NCBI RefSeq assembly: GCF_029623395.1
Contig: NZ_JAPYKK010000007.1
Span: 89,787 to 153,786 of the forward strand
Direction of reading: 5' to 3'
Length of the DNA: 64,000 bases
Source: Sphingomonas echinoides
GTDB taxonomy: Bacteria; Pseudomonadota; Alphaproteobacteria; Sphingomonadales; Sphingomonadaceae
The position numbers were made by a program, and so were the translations under genes. The notes under the pieces were generated by a model. That model did not search any database and was not told where the DNA came from. It worked only from the letters and a program-made list of their open reading frames with translations. Shown here one piece after another: positions 1 to 8,352 of this stretch; the stretch's first letter is position 1, and each line of letters opens with the position of its first letter.

Positions 1-1513
1 GCGAGATGCACAGTTCAGCGAGCGAGTGGATCAGATACAGACCCGCGAGCCACCAGACACCGACCTGGAACCCCGGCCCGGCGTAACCAGCCCCCAGCAC
101 CAGGAACAGGAACCCCAGCCCGACGCCGATCAGCGCGATCCCGAACTTGACCGGGATCGACGGCTCGATCCCGCGCTTGGCAAGCGCGGTCCACAGGATG
201 CTCATGATCGGCGCGAAGGTGACGATGAAGAAGGCGTTGAAGAACTGCGTCTGCGGCGCGGAAATTGCAAAGTTGCCGAACAGCCGCAAATCGGTGTTGC
301 GATCGGCGAACAGCGTCAGCGACGAGCCTGCCTGTTCGAACAACGTCCAGAAGACGACGTTGAAGACGATCAGCACCATCGCAGCGAGCATCATCTGGAA
401 CTCGCGCCGGTCCCCGATCACGAACGACCAGATCAGGATCGCGGGAATCCCGATCAGGAAGGTGCCGAACAGCAATTTGCCCATCAGCGACAACGACGCG
501 AGATAGCCGACGAAGCCGGACCCCGGTACCGGCGGCTCGGCGTTCATCAGGTTGACGAACAGGAAATACAGCACGGGCACCGCGATCAGCGCGCCGATGA
601 AGATCGGGATCGTCCGGTCGGGACCGGTGCGGACCGGGGGTTCGCCATAGCCGTTGAGCTTGCCACCATCGAACTGGATCAGCGTGAACGAAATCAACAT
701 GCCGATCGCGGCGAGCCCGAAGCCCGCCCACCAGCCGAACGTCGCCGCGAGGATCGGGCACAGGATCTGCGACCCGAGCGACCCGACGTTGATCCCCATG
801 TAGAAGATCGTGAACCCGGAATCACGTCGTCGGTCGCCCTGCGCGTAGAGTTCGCCGACCATGGTCGAGATGTTGGGCTTGAAGAAGCCGTTGCCGACCG
901 AGACGAGGCTGAGCGCGATCAGCATGATCGTGACGAACAGCGGGCTGCGCTCGGCATCCGACTTGAAACCGTCCTTGACGATCGTCCGTGCGGTGCTGCC
1001 GTCGGCGCTCAGCAGCGAGACGGTGCCGTCGTCATTGCCCTTCACCTGCAGGCGCTGGCCCTGGTCAGTGATGAAGCGCTGTTCGGTCCCGGCCTTGGTT
1101 TCGACCGTGACGTTGTAGCGTTGCCCGTCGATCGTCGCGAACGGCACTGCGGTCTGCCCGCCGAAGCAGAGCGTGAAATAGCCGACTGCCATCATGATCG
1201 CGCCGAACTTCACCGAGCGCTTCGAGCCGAGATACTGGTCCGCGAGATAGCCGCCGACGAGCGGGGTCAGATACACCAAAGCGGTGAACCCGCCGTAGAG
1301 CCCGGTCGCGGCGCGGTCCCCGAAGATGAAATGCTTGGTGAGATACAGCGTGAGCAACGCGCGCATGCCGTAATAGCCGAAGCGCTCCCACATTTCGGTG
1401 GTGAACATCCGCGCGAGCTGGCGCGGATGCCCGAACCACGTCTCGCCCGCTGCCGGATTGACATGGGAAATATCCGGCTCGCGCGGAGTATCCGCGGTCG
1501 GGGTGTCCACCAT
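1..1513 (-). CDS. POT/PTR family proton-coupled peptide transporter (3' end outside window)
   Basis: This is an inner-membrane transporter of the proton-dependent oligopeptide (POT) type, which imports di- and tripeptides with protons. About 504 residues are visible and the C-terminus lies beyond the window start. The family signature EMWERFGYYG is at residues 40-49, followed by hydrophobic helices and GGYLADQYLGSKR, which matches the POT motif after helix 2. A polar, beta-rich insert of about 50 residues (roughly 110-165) interrupts the helices and probably faces the periplasm. The start is ATG at 1513. The gene is divergent from the nitroreductase at 1629, so the 115 bases between them must hold both promoters. 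Family assignment is firm; the substrate is inferred from the family. Confidence 0.9.
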   Translation of the reverse strand, partial: MVDTPTADTPREPDISHVNPAAGETWFGHPRQLARMFTTEMWERFGYYGMRALLTLYLTKHFIFGDRAATGLYGGFTALVYLTPLVGGYLADQYLGSKRSVKFGAIMMAVGYFTLCFGGQTAVPFATIDGQRYNVTVETKAGTEQRFITDQGQRLQVKGNDDGTVSLLSADGSTARTIVKDGFKSDAERSPLFVTIMLIALSLVSVGNGFFKPNISTMVGELYAQGDRRRDSGFTIFYMGINVGSLGSQILCPILAATFGWWAGFGLAAIGMLISFTLIQFDGGKLNGYGEPPVRTGPDRTIPIFIGALIAVPVLYFLFVNLMNAEPPVPGSGFVGYLASLSLMGKLLFGTFLIGIPAILIWSFVIGDRREFQMMLAAMVLIVFNVVFWTLFEQAGSSLTLFADRNTDLRLFGNFAISAPQTQFFNAFFIVTFAPIMSILWTALAKRGIEPSIPVKFGIALIGVGLGFLFLVLGAGYAGPGFQVGVWWLAGLYLIHSLAELCIS

Positions 1514-1628
1514 GTACAAACTCCTGAAAATGTCGTGGCGCCGGCGATTGAGGCGCGTTTGGTTGCGGGCGAGACTAACGTCAATCGCAGGTGTGTAAAT
1601 ATGCGGCGTACCGCGTTAAGGGCAAAGC

Positions 1629-2207
1629 ATGTTCAATGATCGCACAACCCCGCTCTCGCTCCTCGCCACCCGCCGCTCGGGCAAGCCGCGCGATCTGGTC
1701 GCGCCAGGGCCCGATGCCGCCGAACTCGAGACGATCCTGACGATCGCCGCACGCACCCCCGATCACGGAAAACTCGCGCCATGGCGGTTCGTGGTGGTGG
1801 GCTCCGAGCACCGCGCGGCCTTGGCGGACGTCATCACAACCGCCTATCGCGCGGAACGCCCGCAGGCTGGCGCGACCGAGATCGCTTCGCTGGTGCAATT
1901 CGCCGAACAGGCCCCGACGTTGGTGGTCGTGCTGTCCTCACCCAAGACCGAAAGCCACATTCCGTTGTGGGAGCAGGAAATGTCGGCGGGCGCCGCTTGC
2001 ATGAATTTGCTGCACGCCGCGCATGCGCTTGGCTATGCCGGCGGATGGCTGACCGGTTGGCCGAGCTATTCGAGCGCGGTCCGCGATGCGTTCGGCGCGG
2101 ATCCGGAACGGATCGCCGGGTTCATGTTCCTCGGAACGCCGTCACGGCAACTAGACGAACGCCCACGTCCCATTTTGAAAAACATTGTTACAAAGTGGAA
2201 GCCATAA
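1629..2207 (+). CDS. Nitroreductase family protein (YdjA-like)
   Basis: A 192-residue single-domain flavoprotein of the nitroreductase superfamily, close in length to E. coli YdjA (about 183 residues). An early RRS segment is followed by ARTPDHGKLAPWRFVVV near residues 40-56, where this family contacts FMN. The C-terminal part carries GYAGGWLTGW and GFMFLGTP, typical of the family. Expected chemistry is NAD(P)H-dependent reduction of an unknown cytosolic substrate. A GntR-family regulator gene begins 41 bases downstream on the same strand, but an AT-rich spacer with its own dyad lies between, so the two need not share a transcript. Confidence 0.85.
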   Translation: MFNDRTTPLSLLATRRSGKPRDLVAPGPDAAELETILTIAARTPDHGKLAPWRFVVVGSEHRAALADVITTAYRAERPQAGATEIASLVQFAEQAPTLVVVLSSPKTESHIPLWEQEMSAGAACMNLLHAAHALGYAGGWLTGWPSYSSAVRDAFGADPERIAGFMFLGTPSRQLDERPRPILKNIVTKWKP

Positions 2208-2222
2208 AAGACTGGACATAGC

Positions 2223-2237
2223 ACAGCAATGCGCTGT
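2223..2237. promoter_or_regulatory. Candidate operator dyad upstream of the GntR-type gene
   Basis: The sequence ACAGC AATGC GCTGT has perfect 5-base arms and a 5-base spacer. It sits 11 bases before the start of the GntR-type gene, in a locally AT-rich spacer. Its position fits an autoregulatory operator. This is inference from symmetry and place only; short dyads also occur by chance. Confidence 0.3.
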
Positions 2238-2248
2238 ATTATATCAGC

Positions 2249-2605
2249 ATGACAGCCCTGAACAGCGAAGACTCGCCCGTCTACATCAAGCTGCGCGGCA
2301 CGATTTCCGCGGCGATCCTGCGCGGACAGTTTCGCGCGGGGGACCAGCTTCCCTCGGTCCGCGCGCTGGCTGCCGAACATGGCGCCAACCCGCTGACCGT
2401 CGCCAAGGCGTATCAGAGCTTCCAGGACGACGGCTATGTCGAGGTTCGCCGCGGGGTCGGGATGTTCGTGCTGCCGGGTGCTGCAGAGAAGCTGCGCGCC
2501 GCCGAACGTACGCATTTCCTCGAGACGAGCTGGCCGCGGATCGCCGCGCATATCGATCTGCTCGGGCTCGACGTCGCAGACCTGCTGGAACGCGAGCAGG
2601 CGTAA
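2249..2605 (+). CDS. GntR family transcriptional regulator, YtrA-like (short form)
   Basis: A 118-residue protein with one GntR winged-helix DNA-binding domain at about residues 10-78 (LPSVRALAAEHGANPLTVAKAY is the helix-turn-helix). Only about 40 residues follow, so the large effector-binding domain of most GntR proteins is absent. This matches the YtrA subfamily, which usually controls an adjacent ABC transporter operon; none is present here. The nearest same-strand gene is the upstream nitroreductase, and the next downstream gene is convergent. The regulated genes are therefore unknown, apart from probable autoregulation. Confidence 0.87.
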   Translation: MTALNSEDSPVYIKLRGTISAAILRGQFRAGDQLPSVRALAAEHGANPLTVAKAYQSFQDDGYVEVRRGVGMFVLPGAAEKLRAAERTHFLETSWPRIAAHIDLLGLDVADLLEREQA

Positions 2606-2632
2606 CGGGACGGTCTGCGCGGACAGGCTCCC

Positions 2633-3469
2633 CTACCCCGCCACCACTCCCAGCGCCGCAACTTCCTCCGCCGACAGCGTGATCCCGAACATCATGCTCA
2701 GCCGCAACCGGTACACGCGTGGATCGGTGATCACCGCGCTCGTCTCATCCCCGCCCGCGCGCCGCTTGTACGTCGTATCGGTCAGCGAGGCGAAGCCGTT
2801 GGGCAGAACGATGCTGACGATCCCTGCGTGCAGAAACCGGCTGGCCGGTGCGGTCGAGGTCCAGTGATTGCTGAGCGCAAGATCGGCATCGAACACCAAC
2901 CGCGTGTCGAAACTGTACTGCGGCTGGAACCCGGTCCCCGTCCCGCGCCCGTCAGTGGTCGTCAGATCGCCGTCGCGCAGCAGCATCCAGCCATGCTCGC
3001 CCGCGCGATCGAGCCGGAACAGCGCGCCATCGGGCGCGGTCACTTGCGCGCCATCGATCAGCGGCATCGGCGGGGTATAGCTGCCGCCGAAGCCCGTGTC
3101 GGCGATCCACTGCTCTTCCCCAAGCGTTACCAAGCTGAACGTGTGGGTCAGCGGCGGCACGTCGTTCGCGCCGATCCAGACCCGCGCCAGCAGCGGTCGC
3201 GCGTCGAACCCGAGCGTCAGCAGCGCATCGAGAAACAGCCGGTTATGCTCGAAGCAATAGCCGCCCCGTCCCGCGGTGACGAGCTTGGCGAACACGCTCG
3301 CGCTGTCGATCGCGATCCCGCGGCCGAGCAGTATGTCGAGATTCTCGAACGGAATCGCCAGCCGATGCGCGCGTTGCAACACGCCAAGGCCAAGATGGTC
3401 GACCGAGGGCCCTGCTGGGAGGTGAACGCGCGCGAAATAGGCGTCGAGGTCGAACACAGCGTCGCTCAT
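2633..3469 (-). CDS. nat: Arylamine N-acetyltransferase (NAT)
   Basis: A 278-residue cytosolic enzyme that transfers acetyl from acetyl-CoA to arylamines or hydrazines. The Cys-His-Asp triad is readable as C72 (GGYCFEHN), H109 (LTHTFSL) and D124 (ADTGFGG). Length agrees with bacterial NATs (about 275-280). The ATG at 3469 overlaps the upstream acyl-CoA dehydrogenase stop in an ATGA arrangement, so the two are probably translationally coupled. The coupling suggests a shared catabolic or detoxification role; that part is inference. Confidence 0.9.
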   Translation of the reverse strand: MSDAVFDLDAYFARVHLPAGPSVDHLGLGVLQRAHRLAIPFENLDILLGRGIAIDSASVFAKLVTAGRGGYCFEHNRLFLDALLTLGFDARPLLARVWIGANDVPPLTHTFSLVTLGEEQWIADTGFGGSYTPPMPLIDGAQVTAPDGALFRLDRAGEHGWMLLRDGDLTTTDGRGTGTGFQPQYSFDTRLVFDADLALSNHWTSTAPASRFLHAGIVSIVLPNGFASLTDTTYKRRAGGDETSAVITDPRVYRLRLSMMFGITLSAEEVAALGVVAG

Positions 3470-5196
3470 GCCGCAAACGCCTCGGGCGCGATCGAATAGA
3501 GCACGCTCGCATCCGCCATCGCGGCGGCCTTCAATCCCATCGCCTCGGGAACGATCTGCGCGACGTAGAAGCGCGCGGCGGCAACCTTCATGCCGAGGAA
3601 ATCCCGGTCGCCCTCGGCGTCCGCCGCGATCCGCCCCTGCCGCTCCATCAGCCAGCCGCACACCGCGACCGACAGCATCGTCAGGAACGGATAGCTCGCC
3701 GCGAGCTTGTCGTCGGCGTCGAGCGTGGCCAGCCGCCGCCCGACCTCGTCGCACGCGTCGATCAGCGCGACCAGCCCGCTGTCCTGCGCCTCGGCGCGCA
3801 TGTCGGCGATCAGGCGGGCGAACACGCCGCCATTGTCCATCGACAGCTTGCGCCCGACCAGATCGGCGGCCTGGATCCCGTTGGTGCCCTCGTAGATCGG
3901 GGTGATGCGTGCATCGCGGAAGAACTGCGCCGCGCCGGTTTCCTCGACATAGCCCATCCCGCCGTGGATCTGGATGCCGAGGCTCGCGACTTCGTTGCCG
4001 AGATCGGTGCCGTGCGCCTTCGCAAGCGGAGTCAGGATATCGAGCCGTTCCTGCCCGCCCGCTTCGCCCAGCGTCGCGCGATCGACCTGCGCCGCGGCGT
4101 AATAGACCAAAGCACGCGCCGCCTGAGTCTGCGCCTTCATCCGGAGCAGCATGCGGCGGACGTCGGGATGCTCGACGATGCGGACGGGTTCGGCATTGCC
4201 CGAGCCCGCGCGCGCCGACTGGACGCGGTCGAGCGCATAGCCGACCGCCGCTTGAGTCGCCGCCTCGGCGACCTGAACGCCCTGAAGTCCGACATTGAGG
4301 CGCGCATTGTTCATCATCGTGAACATCGCGCGGATACCACCGAACTCCGCACCGATCAGCTCGCCGATGCAATCGTCCTGATCGCCGAAGCTCAGCACGC
4401 AGGTCGGGGAGGCGTGGAGGCCCATCTTGTGCTCGATCGACACGACGCGGACGTCGTTGAAATCGCCGGGGTTTCCATCCGCATCGAGGCGGTATTTGGG
4501 CACTAGGAACAGCGAGATCCCCTTGGTCCCGGCGGGTGCTCCCGGGGTGCGCGCGAGGACGAGGTGGACGATGTTGGGCGCCATGTCGTGATCGCCGAAC
4601 GAGATGTAGATCTTGGTGCCCTTGATCAGGAACGTGCCGTCACCGCGCGGGGTGGCGGTGGTGCGCAAAGCGCCGACGTCCGACCCGGCCTGCGGCTCGG
4701 TGAGGTTCATCGTCCCGGTCCACTCGCCGGTCGCGAGATGCGGGAGGTACAGCGCCTGCTGTTCAGGCGAGCCGTGGTGCGCAAGCGCCTCGATCGCGCC
4801 GACCGTCAGCGTCGGCGCGAGCGCGAAGCCCATGTTCGCCGCCCCCAGCGTGTCGAGCACTGCGGTCTGGATCGCGAAGGGAAGCCCCTGCCCGCCGAAT
4901 TCCTCGGGCACGCCGATCGTGCCCCAGCCGCCTTCGACGTAATCGTGATACGCCTTGATGAAGCCGTCGGGCATGACGACGCCTTCCGGGGTCCATTTCG
5001 CGCCGACCGTGTCGCCGGTGCGCAGCAGCGGCGCCCATTCGCCCACCGCCAATTGCCCAACGCCTTCGAGCACCGCGTCGACGACGTCGTCGCTGGCGGC
5101 GGCGAAGCGTTCGGTCGCGGCGAGATCGGCGATGCCGACAATATGGTCGAGCACGAAACGCTGGTCGGCGGTGGCTGGAGTGAACACGGGCGGCAT
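3466..5196 (-). CDS. Acyl-CoA dehydrogenase (large, DmdC/FadE5-like class)
   Basis: A 576-residue FAD enzyme, longer than the usual 380-residue acyl-CoA dehydrogenases and matching the class of about 590 residues that includes 3-methylmercaptopropionyl-CoA dehydrogenase (DmdC). It shows the FAD/substrate loop LTEPQAGSDVGAL (about 165-177) and IYEGTNGIQ (434-442), whose E436 is the likely catalytic base. A C-terminal extension follows, as in this class. The start at 5196 (MPPVFTP) is preferred over an upstream in-frame start because an AAGAGG precedes it, although it abuts the ATG. It is divergent from tsaC with 38 bases between starts. The acyl-chain substrate cannot be read from sequence. 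Confidence 0.9.
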   Translation of the reverse strand: MPPVFTPATADQRFVLDHIVGIADLAATERFAAASDDVVDAVLEGVGQLAVGEWAPLLRTGDTVGAKWTPEGVVMPDGFIKAYHDYVEGGWGTIGVPEEFGGQGLPFAIQTAVLDTLGAANMGFALAPTLTVGAIEALAHHGSPEQQALYLPHLATGEWTGTMNLTEPQAGSDVGALRTTATPRGDGTFLIKGTKIYISFGDHDMAPNIVHLVLARTPGAPAGTKGISLFLVPKYRLDADGNPGDFNDVRVVSIEHKMGLHASPTCVLSFGDQDDCIGELIGAEFGGIRAMFTMMNNARLNVGLQGVQVAEAATQAAVGYALDRVQSARAGSGNAEPVRIVEHPDVRRMLLRMKAQTQAARALVYYAAAQVDRATLGEAGGQERLDILTPLAKAHGTDLGNEVASLGIQIHGGMGYVEETGAAQFFRDARITPIYEGTNGIQAADLVGRKLSMDNGGVFARLIADMRAEAQDSGLVALIDACDEVGRRLATLDADDKLAASYPFLTMLSVAVCGWLMERQGRIAADAEGDRDFLGMKVAAARFYVAQIVPEAMGLKAAAMADASVLYSIAPEAFAA

Positions 5197-5234
5197 CCTC
5201 TTATCGCGCAGGTTTGTGCGGGCTATAGCGCCGC

Positions 5235-6206
5235 ATGATGACCGCGCCAAACCCGCCGATGCAGACGCGAACCTTACCCTACGGTGCCGTAGCGATCGCG
5301 GAGGCCGCCGCGTTGATTCGTGCCGGGCAACCCGTCGCGATCCCGACCGAGACGGTCTACGGACTCGCCGCCGACGCGACCGACTCGGGGGCGGTCGCGC
5401 GGATCTATGCGGCCAAGGGGCGGCCGAGTTTCAACCCGCTGATCGTCCATGTGCTCGATCTTGCGGCGGCGGAGCGGATCGCGGTGTTCGATGCGACCGC
5501 GCGCGCGCTGGCGGCGGCATTCTGGCCGGGGCCGCTGACCTTGGTGCTGCCGCTACGCCCCGACGTGGGGATAGCGTCGCTGGTGACGGCAGGATTGGAC
5601 ACGATCGCGATCCGCGTGCCTGCGCACCGTGCGATGCGTGCGCTGATCGCCGCCGCCGGCGTGCCGCTTGCCGCACCCTCGGCCAACGCGAGTGGGGCGA
5701 TCAGCCCGACGCGCGCGGCGCATGTGGTGGCATCGCTCGGCGGGCGGATTGCGCTGGTGGTCGACGATGGCGCGACCGCGGCTGGCGTCGAGTCGACCAT
5801 CGTCGCCGGATTAGAAGTCTTGCGACCCGGGCCGGTGACGGCAGAGGATCTGGCGCGGTTCGGGACCCTCGCCGCCCCTCCGCTCGGCAAGCGGGAAGAG
5901 GACGGAGCGGCAGCGATCGTTACCGCGCCGGGGCAGCTTGCCAGCCATTATGCGCCGCGCAAGCCGCTACGGTTGAACGCCACCGAAGCGGCGGAAGACG
6001 AGTATCTCATCGGGTTCGGTGCCGTCGCGGGGGACGCGACCCTGTCGACGCAGGGAGATCTGACAGAAGCCGCAGCCAGGCTGTTCGATGCATTGCACCA
6101 GGCCGACGCTTCAGACCGGTCCCGAATCGCGATCGCGCCGATCCCGCAAACCGGCATCGGCGCGGCGATCAACGATCGCCTGCGCCGCGCCGCCCACCGG
6201 GACTAG
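5235..6206 (+). CDS. tsaC: L-threonylcarbamoyladenylate synthase (Sua5/TsaC type)
   Basis: A 323-residue enzyme that makes threonylcarbamoyl-AMP from threonine, bicarbonate and ATP, the first step of t6A37 formation in ANN-decoding tRNAs. The YrdC/TsaC fold spans about 10-205 (PTETVYGLAADAT, KGRPSFNPLIVH, APSANASG). The linker APGQLASHYAPR near residue 240 and a small Rossmann-like C-terminal domain make this a Sua5 protein rather than the short TsaC form. Starts at 5235, 5238 or 5259 (all ATG) are possible. The stop overlaps the convergent msrA stop by 4 bases. Confidence 0.92.
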   Translation: MMTAPNPPMQTRTLPYGAVAIAEAAALIRAGQPVAIPTETVYGLAADATDSGAVARIYAAKGRPSFNPLIVHVLDLAAAERIAVFDATARALAAAFWPGPLTLVLPLRPDVGIASLVTAGLDTIAIRVPAHRAMRALIAAAGVPLAAPSANASGAISPTRAAHVVASLGGRIALVVDDGATAAGVESTIVAGLEVLRPGPVTAEDLARFGTLAAPPLGKREEDGAAAIVTAPGQLASHYAPRKPLRLNATEAAEDEYLIGFGAVAGDATLSTQGDLTEAAARLFDALHQADASDRSRIAIAPIPQTGIGAAINDRLRRAAHRD

Positions 6207-6748
6207 GCCGCGACCGTCTTCGACCGCGCGGCGAAGCTCTTGCGCAGCTTCGCCAGCTTGGGCGGGATCACCGCCATGCAGTACGGATTGCGCTGGCCTT
6301 CGCTGTCCCAATAATCCTGATGGTAATCCTCGGCGTCATACCATTGCGTCAGCGGTTCGATCGTCGTGACGATCGGCGCGGGCCAGTCCTTCGCAGCGCG
6401 CTCCATCGCCGCGCGGGCTTCGTCGGCCTGCTCGTCCGAATGCGGGAAGATCGCCGAGCGATATTGCGTGCCGACGTCATTGCCCTGGCGGTTGAGCGTC
6501 GTCGGATCATGCGTCGCGAAGAACATGTCGAGAATGTCGCCATAGCGAACCTGATCGCTGTCGAAGGTGACGCGGATCGCCTCGGCATGGCCGGTATCGC
6601 CGCCGCACACCTGCTTGTAGGTCGGGTTGGGGACGCGCCCGCCGATATACCCGCTCTCGACGCTCTCGACGCCGATCACGTCCTTGAACACCGCCTCGGT
6701 GCACCAAAAACATCCGCCCGCCAGCGTTGCGACTTCGCTTGTCATCAT
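6203..6748 (-). CDS. msrA: Peptide-methionine (S)-S-oxide reductase MsrA
   Basis: A 181-residue enzyme that repairs methionine-S-sulfoxide in oxidised proteins. The catalytic motif GGCFWCTEAVF holds C13 (nucleophile) and C16, followed by the conserved GYIGG and YKQVCGGDTGHAEA. The core ends with DYWDSEGQRNPYC, where the late Cys is a candidate resolving residue. There is no signal peptide, so it is a cytosolic form. Length is typical for the single-domain enzyme without a fused MsrB. It is convergent with tsaC. Confidence 0.95.
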   Translation of the reverse strand: MMTSEVATLAGGCFWCTEAVFKDVIGVESVESGYIGGRVPNPTYKQVCGGDTGHAEAIRVTFDSDQVRYGDILDMFFATHDPTTLNRQGNDVGTQYRSAIFPHSDEQADEARAAMERAAKDWPAPIVTTIEPLTQWYDAEDYHQDYWDSEGQRNPYCMAVIPPKLAKLRKSFAARSKTVAA

Positions 6749-6802
6749 TCGCTCCTTGTTTAGGGCTTTAAGATAGGTACGGCCGGGAAAGACAAAAGGG
6801 GA

Positions 6803-7804
6803 ATGGCGATGCTCGACGGATCAGTGCTCGTTACGGGGGGCGCCGGCTATATCGGTAGCCACGCCGTCCTGGCCCTGCTCGACGCCGGGCATCGCGTCGT
6901 GGTCTACGACAATCTGACGACCGGGTTCGACTGGCTGGTCGACCCGCGCGCAACGCTCGTGCGCGGCGAGATCGAGGATGATATGCTGGTCCGCGCGACG
7001 ATGCGCGACCACGGCGTGCGCGCGGTGATGCACTTCGCCGGGTCGATCATCGTGCCCGAATCGGTCAGCGACCCGCTCAAATATTACCGCAACAACACGG
7101 TCGCCAGCCGCGCGCTGATCGAGAGTGCGGTCGTCTCGGGGGTGAAGCACTTCATCTTCTCGTCGACCGCCGCGACCTATGGCACGCCCGAGCGTGTGCC
7201 GGTCGCGGAAAACGATCCGACCGTGCCGATCAACCCGTACGGCACGTCCAAGCTGATGACCGAGGCGATGCTGCGCGACGTCGCGGCGGCGCATCCGATC
7301 AATTACGCGGCGCTGCGCTATTTCAACGTCGCGGGCGCGGACCCCGCGGGACGGAGCGGGCAATCCACGGTCGGCGCGACCCACCTCATCAAGATCGCGG
7401 TCGAGGCGGCGCTCGGCAAGCGCGCGACGGTCGGCGTCTATGGCACCGACTATGCGACGCCCGACGGCACCGGGGTGCGCGACTATATCCATGTCAGCGA
7501 TCTCGCGGCGGCGCACGTTGCGGCGCTCGACGTGCTGATCGCCGAGCCGACCCGCAGCCACACGCTCAACGCGGGCTATGGCAAGGGGTTTTCCGTGCTC
7601 GAAGTGTTGAACGCGGTCGACCGCGTGACCAACCGCAAGCTCGACCGCGTGATCGAAGGACGCCGCGCGGGCGATGCGGGGGAGTTGGTCGCGGACAATC
7701 GCGCGATCCTGGCGACGCTCGACTGGACCCCCAAGCGCGCCGACCTCGACCTGATCGTGCGCGATGCACTGGCGTGGGAGCGCAAGCTGAGCGACCGCGC
7801 CTGA
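6803..7804 (+). CDS. galE: UDP-glucose 4-epimerase
   Basis: A 333-residue extended short-chain dehydrogenase that interconverts UDP-glucose and UDP-galactose. It has the NAD-binding TGGAGYIGSH (11-20), a catalytic STAAT serine/threonine region near 121-125 and the YxxxK pair Y146/K150. The C-terminal AGYGKGFSVLEV is typical of GalE. AGGGG lies about 7 bases before ATG 6803. Galactosyl units are a usual need for surface polysaccharides, so it may supply the capsule locus at 11-22 kb; that link is inference. Confidence 0.93.
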   Translation: MAMLDGSVLVTGGAGYIGSHAVLALLDAGHRVVVYDNLTTGFDWLVDPRATLVRGEIEDDMLVRATMRDHGVRAVMHFAGSIIVPESVSDPLKYYRNNTVASRALIESAVVSGVKHFIFSSTAATYGTPERVPVAENDPTVPINPYGTSKLMTEAMLRDVAAAHPINYAALRYFNVAGADPAGRSGQSTVGATHLIKIAVEAALGKRATVGVYGTDYATPDGTGVRDYIHVSDLAAAHVAALDVLIAEPTRSHTLNAGYGKGFSVLEVLNAVDRVTNRKLDRVIEGRRAGDAGELVADNRAILATLDWTPKRADLDLIVRDALAWERKLSDRA

Positions 7805-7840
7805 CCTCCGGCTGGCACGCGAGGGGATGAGGCAACAGCG

Positions 7841-7878
7841 CCTCCCCTCCCTGGAAGGGAGGGGTTGGGGGTGGGTTG
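7841..7878. repeat. GC-rich palindromic intergenic repeat, copy 1
   Basis: A hairpin of the form CCTCCCCTCCCT-GGA-AGGGAGGGG is followed by a G-run TTGGGGGTGGG. Related copies stand at 8187-8222, 8241-8275 and, in part, 8319-8344. This copy and those at 8187-8275 bracket a decayed DUF559 gene. Extragenic repeats with this pattern are common in sphingomonads. Confidence 0.75.
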
Positions 7879-7931
7879 CTCTCCGTATCTTGGCACGGCA
7901 GTTTCTCGCAATGCCGCGCGTCCCGCCCGAA

Positions 7932-8184
7932 ATGACTCGCCGCGCCCGCGTTGGGCACCAATGCGACCGAGGCAGAGCGGTCGGTGTGGTTGCGGCTGCG
8001 CACGGCGCGGCTGGCGGTGGAGTTCGATGGAAGCCAGCATTTCTAGTCGTCTTATGATGCGGATCGCACGGCGTTCTTGGAAAGGGCTGGCTGACAGGTG
8101 ATGCGGTTTTGAAGTTCGCAGGTCGTCGCCAATCCTGACGGGGTGGCGGAGGCGATTTTGAAGGTGGTTGCGCTTCGCTGTAGG
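7932..8184 (+). pseudogene. Decayed DUF559 (Vsr-like endonuclease fold) gene
   Basis: A DUF559 protein can be read in pieces. MTRRAR begins at 7932, the frame shifts near 7950, then TNATEAERSVWLRLRTARL is followed directly by VEFDGSQH, YDADRTAFLERAG, QVMRF and VVANPDGVAEAILK. Three in-frame stops interrupt the reading after 8042, and the central block normally found between the TEAE/LR helix and the VEFDG strand is missing. The order of blocks matches the family. The product is almost certainly not made. Palindromic repeats lie on both sides. Confidence 0.75.
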
Positions 8185-8186
8185 CC

Positions 8187-8275
8187 GACCCACCCCCCAC
8201 CCCTCCCTTTCAGGGAGGGGAGGAGTAAGTAGCGCCACCTTCTCCCCTCCGAGGGAGGGGCTGGGGGTGGGTCGG
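8187..8275. repeat. GC-rich palindromic intergenic repeats, copies 2 and 3
   Basis: Two facing copies occur here: ACCCCTCCCTTTCAGGGAGGGG within 8187-8222, and TCTCCCCTCCGAGGGAGGGG with a G-run tail within 8241-8275. Together they form a large inverted structure, each ending outward in a CCGACCCACCC / GGGTGGGTCGG arm. They resemble the copy at 7841. Confidence 0.75.
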
Positions 8276-8318
8276 CCCGTAATCGGTCGTAACACCCGCC
8301 ATTCGCCAACTTACCCTT

Positions 8319-8344
8319 CAGTCCCCTCCCTATCAGGGGGGAGG
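8319..8344. repeat. Partial palindromic repeat, also possible terminator of the TonB receptor gene
   Basis: CCCCTCCC-TATCA-GGGGGGAGGG forms a strong stem-loop just 9 bases beyond the stop of the receptor gene on the minus strand. It belongs to the neighbouring repeat family. Its position lets it act as a 3' stabiliser or terminator, but there is no U-run. Confidence 0.5.
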
Positions 8345-8352
8345 GCAGACCA

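Noticed and set aside
26..1639. A 537-codon plus-strand open frame over the transporter
   Set aside because: It mirrors the minus-strand POT gene, whose motifs and helices are clear; the plus-strand product is Arg/Asp-rich and matches nothing. High GC with third-position bias creates such shadows.
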